A DNA stretch of 18,810 nt. Source: Clostridia bacterium (lineage in GTDB: Bacteria; Bacillota_A; Clostridia; Oscillospirales; CAG-272). Where the stretch lies: contig JAFUQY010000056.1 of NCBI GenBank assembly GCA_017472105.1, forward strand, positions 1 to 18,810, read 5' to 3'. Under the pieces are notes generated by a model, which saw only the letters and a program-made list of their open reading frames with translations, ran no database searches and was not told the DNA's origin. This document shows positions 6,899 through 12,931 of this stretch, in pieces (position 1 is the stretch's first letter; every line of letters begins with the position of its first letter). Both the position numbers and the translations under genes were made by a program.

Positions 6899-7387
6899 AT
6901 GGCATTTTTTGAAGAACTCAAGCGTAACGCTTCCGGCGTTGCCAACAAGGCTGCCAAGAAGACCAACGATCTGACCTCTCTTGCAAAGCTGAACGTAGCC
7001 ATCAAGAATACGGAATCCAAGCTCGCTTCTGTTTATGAAGAAATCGGCCGTCTTTTCTACAACGCTGAAAGAAACGGCGAAGACTACACCTCCGACATCG
7101 CAGCTCTCATTATGAAGGCTGACAAGATGAAGGCTGACATCGAAGCTACCCAGAAGCAGATCAATGCTCTGCGCAAGGTTGTTGTATGTGAAGGCTGCGG
7201 CAACGAAATTTCCGAAGAAGCTGCGTACTGCTCTTTCTGCGGTACCAAGCAGGTAAAGCCCGAACCCGTGGTTGAAGAAACTGTTGAAGAAGCAGTGGAA
7301 GAAATCGTGGAAGAAGCGGCAGAAGCTGTTGAAGAAGTTGTTGAAGCGGTTGAAGAAACCGTCGAAGAAGTTAAGGACGCTGAGTAA
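6899..7387 (+). CDS. Zinc-ribbon protein with coiled-coil and acidic helical tail
   Basis: The protein has 162 residues from the ATG at 6899, with AAAGGA at 6884-6889; a TTG at 6881 is in frame but would overlap that ribosome site. Residues about 5-92 are charged and helical, likely coiled coil. Residues 97-114 hold Cys97-x2-Cys100 and Cys111-x2-Cys114, a treble-clef or ribbon zinc site of the kind found in many Firmicute proteins of unknown role. Residues 121-162 are almost entirely Val/Ala/Glu in a four-residue rhythm (VEETVEEAVEEIVEE), an acidic helix. There is no signal peptide or membrane segment, so it is cytoplasmic. A strong promoter and terminator make it a single-gene unit. Function unknown; scaffold or partner binding is possible. 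Confidence 0.85.
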   Translation: MAFFEELKRNASGVANKAAKKTNDLTSLAKLNVAIKNTESKLASVYEEIGRLFYNAERNGEDYTSDIAALIMKADKMKADIEATQKQINALRKVVVCEGCGNEISEEAAYCSFCGTKQVKPEPVVEETVEEAVEEIVEEAAEAVEEVVEAVEETVEEVKDAE

Positions 7388-7396
7388 TTGAATCAC

Positions 7397-7442
7397 GCGG
7401 CATGCTGATGAGGAGAAATCCGGACGGCATGCCGTTTTTTCT
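7397..7442 (+). terminator. Terminator of the zinc-ribbon gene
   Basis: CGGCATGC (7398-7405) pairs perfectly with GCATGCCG (7427-7434), followed by six T. The 21-nt loop contains a further small TCC/GGA pairing possibility. Confidence 0.85.
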
Positions 7443-7465
7443 TGCGTGAAAAATTTAAAAATCCC

Positions 7466-7494
7466 TTGACAAAATCTTTCCCATCATGTATAAT
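7466..7494 (+). promoter_or_regulatory. Perfect consensus promoter of tRNA-Thr
   Basis: TTGACA (7466-7471), 17 nt, TATAAT (7489-7494), ending 26 bases before the mature tRNA 5' end. Confidence 0.9.
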
Positions 7495-7520
7495 AGATAG
7501 GCTGAATGAAGTTCAGTGAT

Positions 7521-7592
7521 GCTGGTGTGGCTCAGTGGTAGAGCAGCTGATTCGTAATCAGCAGGTCACGGGTTCAAATCCCGTCACCAGCT
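7521..7592 (+). tRNA. tRNA-Thr (anticodon CGU)
   Basis: All four stems of the cloverleaf can be drawn: acceptor GCTGGTG/CACCAGC, D arm GCTC/GAGC, anticodon stem GCTGA/TCAGC with loop TTCGTAA, and T arm ACGGG/CCCGT with loop TTCAAAT. The loop gives anticodon CGU, reading ACG threonine codons. The discriminator is T and CCA is not encoded, so it must be added after transcription. It has its own perfect promoter. A 100-bp tandem repeat begins two bases after the gene and probably supplies its termination. Confidence 0.95.
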
Positions 7593-7593
7593 T

Positions 7594-7893
7594 GCGGGGA
7601 GCCCCCGCGGGCATACTTCGGCGCGCTTGAAGCTGGAGAATGAAGAAATCCCACGACCGTGGAGGAATCCATGGAGCGTGGATTTTTTATTTTGCGGGGA
7701 GCCCCCGCGGGCATACTTCGGCGCACTTGAAGCTGAAGGGTGAAGAAATCCCACGACCGTGGAGGAATCCGTGTAGAGTGGATTTTTTGTTTTACGGGGA
7801 GCCCCCGCGGGCATACTTCGGCGCACTTGAAGCTGGAGGATGAAGAAATCCCACGATGGCAGGGTTAATCTGTTATTGTGGATTTTTCATTTA
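7594..7893 (+). repeat. Three tandem 100-bp repeats following tRNA-Thr
   Basis: Units lie at 7594-7693, 7694-7793 and 7794-7893, in exact 100-base register. Units 1 and 2 differ at about eight positions. Unit 3 matches over its first 60 or so bases, then has an unrelated stretch of equal length in the middle (about 7857-7877), then matches again at GTGGATTTTT. Each unit opens with a GC-rich hairpin (GCGGGG/CCCCGC) and ends with a stem formed by AAATCC(C)AC and GTGGATTT followed by a T-run, terminator-like. Short ORFs on both strands repeat with the unit and are not counted as genes. Confidence 0.9.
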
Positions 7894-7908
7894 TGCGATG
7901 GAATACAG

Positions 7909-7944
7909 AAAAAGCAGGGTTATCCGTATCGGGACTTCCCTGCT
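7909..7944 (-). terminator. Terminator of the AIM24 operon
   Basis: AGCAGGG (7913-7919) pairs perfectly with CCCTGCT (7938-7944), with an inner CCG/CGG pair of arms. On the minus strand the stem is followed by five T. It could also act on + strand transcripts leaving the tRNA and repeats. Confidence 0.75.
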
Positions 7945-7980
7945 TGTTTTACTTTGTCAGCCGACCTTGCAGATCAGGCT

Positions 7981-8019
7981 TATTATCTATTCCCTATTCT
8001 CTCTTATCTATTATCTCTT
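7981..8019 (-). repeat. Post-stop purine-rich repeat, AIM24 copy
   Basis: Read on the minus strand, the TGA stop of the AIM24 gene runs straight into AAGAGATAATAGATAAGAG followed by GATAATAA-like sequence. It is the same family as 88-104 and 9195-9293. Confidence 0.5.
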
Positions 8020-8790
8020 TCAGACTGTCCCGTCGCGTACCGGAGCGAGCAGAACCTTGCCGGAGCCGCGGTAGACGTTGACCAGACCTTCGCCGGATGC
8101 AGCGGAGCCGATGAGGGACTTGCCGGAGCGCTCAACGGTGAATTCCAGACTGCCGCTCCACGCGATAGCCATATTGCCGTCGACCTTGAGCACGTCGTTT
8201 TGCAGGACGATTTCGATGAGTTCTTCCTTCGGACAAGCGGATTCGAGGCAGAGCGCGCCGTTTCCGGTGATGCCGAGGTTGAACAGACCCTCGTTGCCCG
8301 CCACAGCGGAAGAAAGATTGGAGCGCATGACGGCTTTGTGGGTGAGATTGGAGTCGCATGCGAGGAACAGACCGTCGTCGAGCACAATGGAGCCGCCCCA
8401 GTCCGCGGTATTGATGAGGAGGATATGCTTGTACGTCGGTTCGAGAACGAGCGTACCGTCGCCGGTATATTCGGGCTTGATTGCGGATTCGCCGGTGACA
8501 CTGCCGCGCAGAGCCTTGCCGAACAGATCGCCCACGCCCTTGATGCCGGTGGTTGCATTGACGTTGCCCACGCTCCACTGCATCGCACCCGCCTGCACGG
8601 TCAGATTGGACTTGGAAACATCGCAGACCACCTGACGCTTGCGGACGTTCATGGCATTGCAGTAATACGCGAGCTGTGCACTTCCGGGAGTGACGCTGAG
8701 ATCGCGCTGGTATTCGATGACGGTGAATGCGCCCATGGAGTCGATGATTTTAATGTCGTCGTTGTTGAGGAAATTGTTGATGGCGTACAT
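8020..8790 (-). CDS. AIM24 family protein
   Basis: The 256 residues fit the AIM24 family (TIGR00266 type), a beta-rich fold with repeated GxLxL strands. The clues are AMQWSVGNVNATTGIKGVGDLFGKALRGSVTGESAIKPEYTG, TLVLEPTYKHILLI and FLACDSNLTHKAVM. The bacterial function is not established; the name comes from a yeast mitochondrial protein. There is no signal peptide or membrane segment. AAAGGA precedes the ATG. It lies 20 bases downstream of the four-helix-bundle gene and is almost surely co-transcribed with it. It ends in a purine-rich repeat and a terminator. Confidence 0.9.
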   Translation of the reverse strand: MYAINNFLNNDDIKIIDSMGAFTVIEYQRDLSVTPGSAQLAYYCNAMNVRKRQVVCDVSKSNLTVQAGAMQWSVGNVNATTGIKGVGDLFGKALRGSVTGESAIKPEYTGDGTLVLEPTYKHILLINTADWGGSIVLDDGLFLACDSNLTHKAVMRSNLSSAVAGNEGLFNLGITGNGALCLESACPKEELIEIVLQNDVLKVDGNMAIAWSGSLEFTVERSGKSLIGSAASGEGLVNVYRGSGKVLLAPVRDGTV

Positions 8791-8810
8791 GGTGGATGTC
8801 CTTTCTGTGG

Positions 8811-9170
8811 TTATTCTTGATTTTCTTTGGCGGATTTTATGGTGGAGATCAGGATTTTCTTGATTTCGAGGCAGTCGGTCAGGAGGGATTCGCCTTCCTG
8901 TCCGGAGATGTATTCGGAGAGAATAAGCAGTCTGAGCCAGTACTCCGTTTCGGCGGTTTCCTTGAGGGAGATTTGCAGCCGCGTGATGAAGTCGGCTTTG
9001 CTGATGCCGTACACCGCTTCATTCGCATTGGCACCGATGGAAGTAGCGGAACGGACGATCTGCTTGGAAATGACGGTCTCGTGCTTGTTTTTCAGCAGAT
9101 ACTGATAGAGCTTAACGATCCGCGCCGAGAAATGCAGTGATTTATCGAGGAGTATGCTGTTGGATGCCAT
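8811..9170 (-). CDS. Four-helix-bundle protein (S23/23S rRNA intervening-sequence family)
   Basis: The protein has 119 residues. The pattern LLDKSLHFSARIVKLYQYL, then SKQIVRSATSIGANANEAVYG, then DFITRLQISLKETAETEYWL and a last helix, is that of the four-helix-bundle family first found inside 23S rRNA intervening sequences and later widely elsewhere. These proteins are small, cytoplasmic and form pentamers in known structures; their role is unclear. Here it is not in an rRNA gene. AGGAG precedes the ATG. The AIM24 gene follows by 20 bases. The upstream side borders the prophage, and I could not find a clear promoter, so its native promoter may lie beyond the insertion. Confidence 0.9.
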   Translation of the reverse strand: MASNSILLDKSLHFSARIVKLYQYLLKNKHETVISKQIVRSATSIGANANEAVYGISKADFITRLQISLKETAETEYWLRLLILSEYISGQEGESLLTDCLEIKKILISTIKSAKENQE

Positions 9171-9186
9171 GATGATCTCCTGATTC

Positions 9187-9300
9187 TTTGTGAAAGATAA
9201 TAGATAATAAAGAAGAGATAATAGAGAATAGTACAGAAGCGGCGGGATGTTCGCCTTTTATCTATTATCTATTCAATATTATCTCTTATCTTAGGCTGGG
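9187..9300. other. Candidate prophage-chromosome junction (attL region)
   Basis: This is the last stretch before host genes, at the 3' end of the integrase gene, where integrase-proximal attachment sites usually lie. It contains the host-type GATAATAG repeat in both orientations: AGATAATAGATA at 9195-9206 and its reverse complement at 9259-9270, and a 17-base exact copy of the host sequence 88-104 at 9277-9293. The exact crossover cannot be placed without the other end of the prophage. Confidence 0.4.
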
Positions 9301-10882
9301 AGTTTATCTCACAGCCGCTTCTGGAGCATCGGGCGCAGCATACGAACTCTTTTTTAGGGTTAGACGCTTCCTCAACAGCCCCTTCAGAACCGCTCGGTTC
9401 TTCGGATTCCGTGAGAGACAGCGTCTGACAGCCTCCGCTATAGTTATAGTTCACATCTATGTGATCGTCATATAGGAATATTGAATTGACAAAGAGCTTG
9501 ATAAGCTGCTTCTGGCATTCTCTGTCAGAATAGTCTTTTCCTCTGAACTGCTGAAGAAAGAATTTAATATGGTCTTTTGTGAGCTGAAAGCCGTTAGCTA
9601 TCTCGCGCTCTGCGATGGCGGCAGTCAGCTCTTTTTGCTGTGCTGTGAGGGCATCCATACGCTTTCGGGTAGCGTCGTTGAAAATCCCCATCTCTATAGC
9701 CCGGATTAAATTCTGGATTGCCGTTTCAGTTTGGGATAGTTCACGCTGTAACGCTTCAATCTCTGCTCGTGTAAAGTCCTGTGCCTGATAGTATTCCCAC
9801 GTACTATCGACAATGAACTCCAGCACGTCATCATCGTTCACCAGCTCAAGTGTAGCCTGTAAAACTACATCCTCGATGAGTTCCTGCCGGACAGCTTTTT
9901 TGTCGCAGGTCTTCTCCCGCTTCTTTTTGGTGCAGATATAGTAGTTGTGCTTTGCCCCGGTTTTACTGGTGACGCTTTCCCCTGCCATATTCGCACCACA
10001 CTTTCCGCAGAACAGTTTATCCGTCAGCAGATAGTCAGCACGACTCCATTTGTGGGCAGGAGCGCGTTTATTGATCTTCAGCATCTCCTGTACTCTCTGG
10101 AAGGTTTCATCGTCAATGATGCGAGGGATGCCGTTCGGGGTGCGCTTATCTTTGTAGACATATACGCCTGTGTATTTCTCATTTTTGAGAATTGTATGCA
10201 GGCTGTTTTTCGTGAAGGGGGTACCGTGCAATGTACGCAGGCCCAAACCGTTCAAGTGGTTTATGATTTCCGTTACCGTGCTTCCGGTTGAATACATTTC
10301 AAAAATCATCTTGATCGTAGGCGCGTTCTGAGGGTCTATAACGAACTTTTTGTCCGGCCCTGTCAAATACCCTAACGGGCGGTTACCGCCTATCACCTGA
10401 CACTTCTCTGCGCTCTCAGCTTGCCCACGGCGTATGTTCTGGGAGAGCTGTAAGCTGTAGTATTCTGCGAAGCCCTCAAGCACACTTTCCAGAATAACAC
10501 CTTCGGGTGAGTCGGGGATTTTTTCAGCGACGTACTCAACCCGGACACCGTTCTTTTTGCACTTGTACTTGTTTATGGATATCTCTTCACGGTTACGCCC
10601 GAAGCGGTCTACCTTCCACACAAGGATGACACCGAACTGTTTCTTTGCGGTATCTCGAAGCATGGCCTGAAACTGCTCACGATTGTCTGTACGCCCGCTT
10701 TTGGCACGGTCTACGTATTCGTGCACAATGGCGTAATCGTGCGCTGTAGCGTAAGCCTGAGCTGCCGCAAGCTGCCCTTCGATGGACTGTTCTGTTTGGC
10801 TGTGAGAGGAATACCGGGCATAGACTACGGCCAGTTTACTTTTATCCGTGTCGTCGTAGGAGCGACTGTTTTCCTTACCCAT
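9269..10882 (-). CDS. Large serine integrase of the prophage
   Basis: The enzyme has 537 residues and catalyses site-specific integration. Residues about 16-160 are the resolvase catalytic domain: YARYSSHSQ with catalytic Ser25, SIEGQ, and LVWKVDRFGRN. Next is the recombinase domain (GNRPLGY..., NEKYTGVYVYKDKR), then a zinc ribbon (CGKC near 290, YYIC and TCDKK near 315-325), then a coiled coil (EIEALQRELSQTETAIQNLI), as in phage large serine recombinases. The tail is Cys-rich (CCARCSRSGC) and its final residues PKIRDNIE are read from the host-like repeat. Its ATG shares a base with the TAA of the preceding gene (TAATG), so translation is probably coupled. Confidence 0.95.
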   Translation of the reverse strand: MGKENSRSYDDTDKSKLAVVYARYSSHSQTEQSIEGQLAAAQAYATAHDYAIVHEYVDRAKSGRTDNREQFQAMLRDTAKKQFGVILVWKVDRFGRNREEISINKYKCKKNGVRVEYVAEKIPDSPEGVILESVLEGFAEYYSLQLSQNIRRGQAESAEKCQVIGGNRPLGYLTGPDKKFVIDPQNAPTIKMIFEMYSTGSTVTEIINHLNGLGLRTLHGTPFTKNSLHTILKNEKYTGVYVYKDKRTPNGIPRIIDDETFQRVQEMLKINKRAPAHKWSRADYLLTDKLFCGKCGANMAGESVTSKTGAKHNYYICTKKKREKTCDKKAVRQELIEDVVLQATLELVNDDDVLEFIVDSTWEYYQAQDFTRAEIEALQRELSQTETAIQNLIRAIEMGIFNDATRKRMDALTAQQKELTAAIAEREIANGFQLTKDHIKFFLQQFRGKDYSDRECQKQLIKLFVNSIFLYDDHIDVNYNYSGGCQTLSLTESEEPSGSEGAVEEASNPKKEFVCCARCSRSGCEINSQPKIRDNIE

Positions 10883-11211
10883 TACTTTTCCCAGTGGTGA
10901 CCGCAGTCATGGCACAGGCACATGGAGCGATACACTGTATTAACCCTTTCATTCGACTTTGTTCTGGTGGTGGATCGGGTTCTGTCCTTCCGTCCGCTGT
11001 GTAGCTGGATTATCAGCCGCGGTATGAATGCGACGCACCAGATGAATACATCAATCATCCACCACCACCAACCGATAAACAGCCACCATAAACAGCCGTG
11101 TCCGCGCTGTGTGGAAGTCTTGGTCTTGGATTTCGTCTTTGTGTTTTTTCCTACAGTCTCTTGAATGAGCTGTACTTCAACGTTTTCACTTTTGCATTTT
11201 GGGCACTTCAT
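10882..11211 (-). CDS. Membrane protein with split zinc-ribbon cysteines
   Basis: The protein has 109 residues from the ATG at 11211, preceded by GGAGG at 11217-11221; an in-frame ATG at 11223 overlaps the repressor stop and is the alternative. Cys3-x2-Cys6 at the N-terminus and Cys100-x2-Cys103 at the C-terminus look like two halves of one zinc ribbon. Between them are a Lys/Thr-rich basic stretch (20-36) and a hydrophobic, Trp-rich segment (about 40-70, with WWLFIGWWWW) that should cross or lie in the membrane. It is expressed with the repressor and integrase, so in the lysogen. Function unknown; an exclusion or sensing role is speculation. Confidence 0.75.
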   Translation of the reverse strand: MKCPKCKSENVEVQLIQETVGKNTKTKSKTKTSTQRGHGCLWWLFIGWWWWMIDVFIWCVAFIPRLIIQLHSGRKDRTRSTTRTKSNERVNTVYRSMCLCHDCGHHWEK

Positions 11212-11222
11212 TTCTACCTCCA

Positions 11223-11612
11223 TTAGCCCTCGACAAGCTCAGCTATTTTCACAAGAATCTGGGCTTGCTGCATTACAGTAAGTTTGCGGAACATTTTGAT
11301 AAGTTCTGTTTCCTGATCTGTGAGTACGGAACTGTCGGAGTTCATTATGGTAACTGCGGCGTGGGCAGTGCCGATAATCCCATGATTGTCGTGTATGTAT
11401 TGAGGCGTTGTTATTGTGTCATCGGTTAGGTATTCAGCATCTACGCCGAAATAGTCAGCGATAGCCCTGATCGTGCTTGCTCTGGGAACCGCTCCGGTTT
11501 TCCACCGACTTATAGTGCCTTTGGTAATACCGATGTTGAGCTTTTCACCGAGGTTTGATATCTCAAAGCCCTCACTTTTACAGAGACTTTGTACTTTTTC
11601 GTATAAGGTCAT
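11223..11612 (-). CDS. Prophage XRE-family repressor
   Basis: The protein has 129 residues. Residues about 4-63 are an XRE/Cro-CI helix-turn-helix (LGEKLNIGITKGTISRWKTG, then TIRAIADYFGVDAEYL). A linker and a C-terminal helical part (LTDQETELIKMFRKLTVMQQAQILVKI) follow, typical of small phage and ICE repressors that dimerise through this end. No LexA-type protease motif is visible. GGAGG precedes the ATG. It stands divergent to the early operon across a control region with repeated AAACAAAAG boxes, the expected place for a lysogeny switch repressor. Downstream genes are overlapping or coupled. Confidence 0.9.
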   Translation of the reverse strand: MTLYEKVQSLCKSEGFEISNLGEKLNIGITKGTISRWKTGAVPRASTIRAIADYFGVDAEYLTDDTITTPQYIHDNHGIIGTAHAAVTIMNSDSSVLTDQETELIKMFRKLTVMQQAQILVKIAELVEG

Positions 11613-11666
11613 AGTGTCCTCCAGTTTGTCGAACGAAACTTTTCCAAACTAATTTACGAAAAACTC

Positions 11667-11695
11667 TTGACAAAGAAACAAAAGTAAACTATAAT
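11667..11695 (+). promoter_or_regulatory. Early rightward promoter of the prophage
   Basis: TTGACA (11667-11672), 17 nt, TATAAT (11690-11695), a perfect match facing the early genes. One GAAACAAAAG box lies inside the spacer. Confidence 0.85.
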
Positions 11696-11820
11696 AGAGT
11701 AAACGAAACAAAAGAGTATAAAAACAACACCCTCTGCTGTTTCTGTTCTTTTTCGCAGTGGTTTGGTTAGTGCTATTCGGTTTAGTGGCATAGACAGTAT
11801 AGCATAAAACCAAACAAAAG
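11675..11820 (+). promoter_or_regulatory. Candidate repressor operators (GAAACAAAAG boxes)
   Basis: GAAACAAAAG occurs at 11675-11684 and 11705-11714, exactly 30 bases apart, over the spacer and the start point of the early promoter. CAAACAAAAG recurs at 11811-11820. AACGAAAC at 11632-11639 and 11702-11709 is a related repeat near the repressor start. The placement fits operators of the divergent XRE repressor; the assignment is inference. Confidence 0.45.
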
Positions 11821-11854
11821 TCAAGTAAAATAAACTGTTAAAGGAGGATTTTGT

Positions 11855-12040
11855 TTGGAGAAACTTTTTTCATGCGAAGAAATTGCCGAACGGTATGCGG
11901 TAAAAATCACTACTGTTTGGGCGTGGATTCGCGGAGGCGAACTACCTGCTATCAAAGTCGGCAAGCAATATCGCATTCGTGCTGACGATCTTGAAGCCTT
12001 TGAGCAAAAAAGCAATACTGTCCCTGCATCCACGAAGTAG
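11855..12040 (+). CDS. Excisionase/MerR-type helix-turn-helix protein
   Basis: The protein has 61 residues from a TTG start at 11855, with AAGGAGG at 11841-11847 at seven bases spacing; no ATG fits. The sequence FSCEEIAERYAVKITTVWAWIRGGELPAIKVGKQYRIRADDLEAFEQ is the DNA-binding domain of the excisionase/MerR HTH family (HTH_17 type). As first gene of the rightward operon it may be a recombination directionality factor for the serine integrase or a Cro-like regulator; the sequence cannot decide. Confidence 0.9.
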   Translation: MEKLFSCEEIAERYAVKITTVWAWIRGGELPAIKVGKQYRIRADDLEAFEQKSNTVPASTK

Positions 12041-12054
12041 AAGGTACACCCGAT

Positions 12055-12315
12055 ATGTTGAAAAACAAAATTGATGTCTCACTCATCCCGGCACGTGACC
12101 GGAAAAATCTTTCAATAACATTCCTTGGAGCTGTAGAGCGTTTCTTCGACGATCCGGCAAATCAAAGGGCTTTCAAGGAATGGCAGGACTCTCAGGAGGA
12201 TAAAAATGTTGACCAAAGAAGAAAGGCAGATGATAACTGCCATTACAGCGGCAGCAGTTCTGGTGTCAGCGGCTTCAGTTGTGTCGATTGTGAAAGACAT
12301 AGCTACGCCCACTAA
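12055..12315 (+). CDS. Small phage protein overlapping the transglycosylase gene
   Basis: The ORF has 86 residues. The first half (NLSITFLGAVERFFDDPANQRAFKEWQ) has the look of a conserved short phage protein with an acidic helix. The last 37 codons overlap the start of the lytic transglycosylase gene in another frame and look random (SGSSSGVSGFSCVDC). AGAAGG lies about ten bases before the ATG, and the excisionase-like gene ends 14 bases upstream. Function unknown. A recent loss of an earlier stop could explain the long tail. Confidence 0.6.
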   Translation: MLKNKIDVSLIPARDRKNLSITFLGAVERFFDDPANQRAFKEWQDSQEDKNVDQRRKADDNCHYSGSSSGVSGFSCVDCERHSYAH

Positions 12316-12925
12316 GTCTGATACCCATGTTTATCTGTCTCAGGCTACCCCTCAGACGATTGCCCCTACAGGTATGTCAGCGCAGTCCCCTACCTGTGCA
12401 CCAATCGTCTTCACTGAAGCGTTTGTCAAGGAAACCCACACCGTTTCGACCGCAAGCCTTGAAGCCTCTGTGGAAGAAGCTGACACACACACCTATATCC
12501 CCACCATCCCATTATCTGAAGAATACCAGATAATTATGCAGGAGTCATGTGACGAATACGGGGTGCCTTACTCCCTCGCTCTGGCTGTCTGTGAAGCAGA
12601 AAGCACGTTCAATCCCGATGCAGACAGCGGTATCTGTTGGGGCTTCATGCAGATTAACCCCGTCAATTACGCATGGCTGCGTAACATCGGCATTGAACCC
12701 ACTACATACAGCGGCAACATTGAAGCCGGCGTTTGTATGCTCGGTCAGCTTCTTGAGAAGTACGACGACACGCACAAGGCTCTCATGGCGTATAACTGCG
12801 GAGACGCAGGTGCCGCTAATCTCTGGAACCTCGGTTATACCACAAGCACCTATTCAGAAAACGTAGTAGAAAAAAATGAAAAATGGCATGAAATCATCGC
12901 CAGTCACAATGTTATCGGAGGCTAA
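12206..12925 (+). CDS. Membrane-anchored lytic transglycosylase (SLT domain)
   Basis: The protein has 239 residues. Residues 9-29 are an N-terminal hydrophobic anchor or uncleaved signal, followed by a Thr/Ser/Pro-rich linker to about 100. The SLT domain follows: catalytic Glu132 in AESTFNP, GFMQINP at 146-152 and AYNCG at 195-199, the three signatures of goose-lysozyme-like transglycosylases that cut peptidoglycan to 1,6-anhydro-muramic products. Its catalytic part should be outside the membrane. AGGAGG precedes the ATG. It sits between regulators and replication genes, not with lysis or tail genes, and has no holin beside it. Conjugative elements use such enzymes in secretion, but no such genes are seen here. 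Confidence 0.85.
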   Translation: MLTKEERQMITAITAAAVLVSAASVVSIVKDIATPTKSDTHVYLSQATPQTIAPTGMSAQSPTCAPIVFTEAFVKETHTVSTASLEASVEEADTHTYIPTIPLSEEYQIIMQESCDEYGVPYSLALAVCEAESTFNPDADSGICWGFMQINPVNYAWLRNIGIEPTTYSGNIEAGVCMLGQLLEKYDDTHKALMAYNCGDAGAANLWNLGYTTSTYSENVVEKNEKWHEIIASHNVIGG

Positions 12926-12931
12926 AAAAAT

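Larger units (their letters stand above)
7593..7980. other. Gene-free stretch between tRNA-Thr and the AIM24 gene
   Basis: This stretch holds the triple 100-bp repeat (7594-7893) and the terminator at 7909-7944; the purine-rich tract to 8019 follows. I see no credible gene: the ORFs here either repeat with the 100-bp unit or are antisense to the AIM24 gene. Confidence 0.7.

Noticed and set aside
6851..7396. Minus-strand ORF of 181 codons rich in Phe and Asn
   Set aside because: It mirrors the zinc-ribbon gene; the Phe-rich run is the reverse of the GAA-rich acidic tail. No ribosome site.
7521..7592. tRNA-Thr as the prophage attachment site
   Set aside because: The integrase is of the serine type and lies 1.7 kb away with host genes between; no tRNA duplicate is seen at the junction.
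7584..7843. Short ORFs on both strands with internal 28-34 residue repeats
   Set aside because: They follow the 100-bp tandem repeat. Repeats of 100 bases shift frame, and unit starts lack conserved ribosome sites.
7594..7893. CRISPR array
   Set aside because: Repeats are contiguous 100-bp units without spacers, and no cas genes are present.
12206..12925. VirB1-like component of a conjugative system
   Set aside because: No relaxase, coupling protein or type IV secretion gene is seen; neighbours are phage replication genes. It stays open beyond the window.
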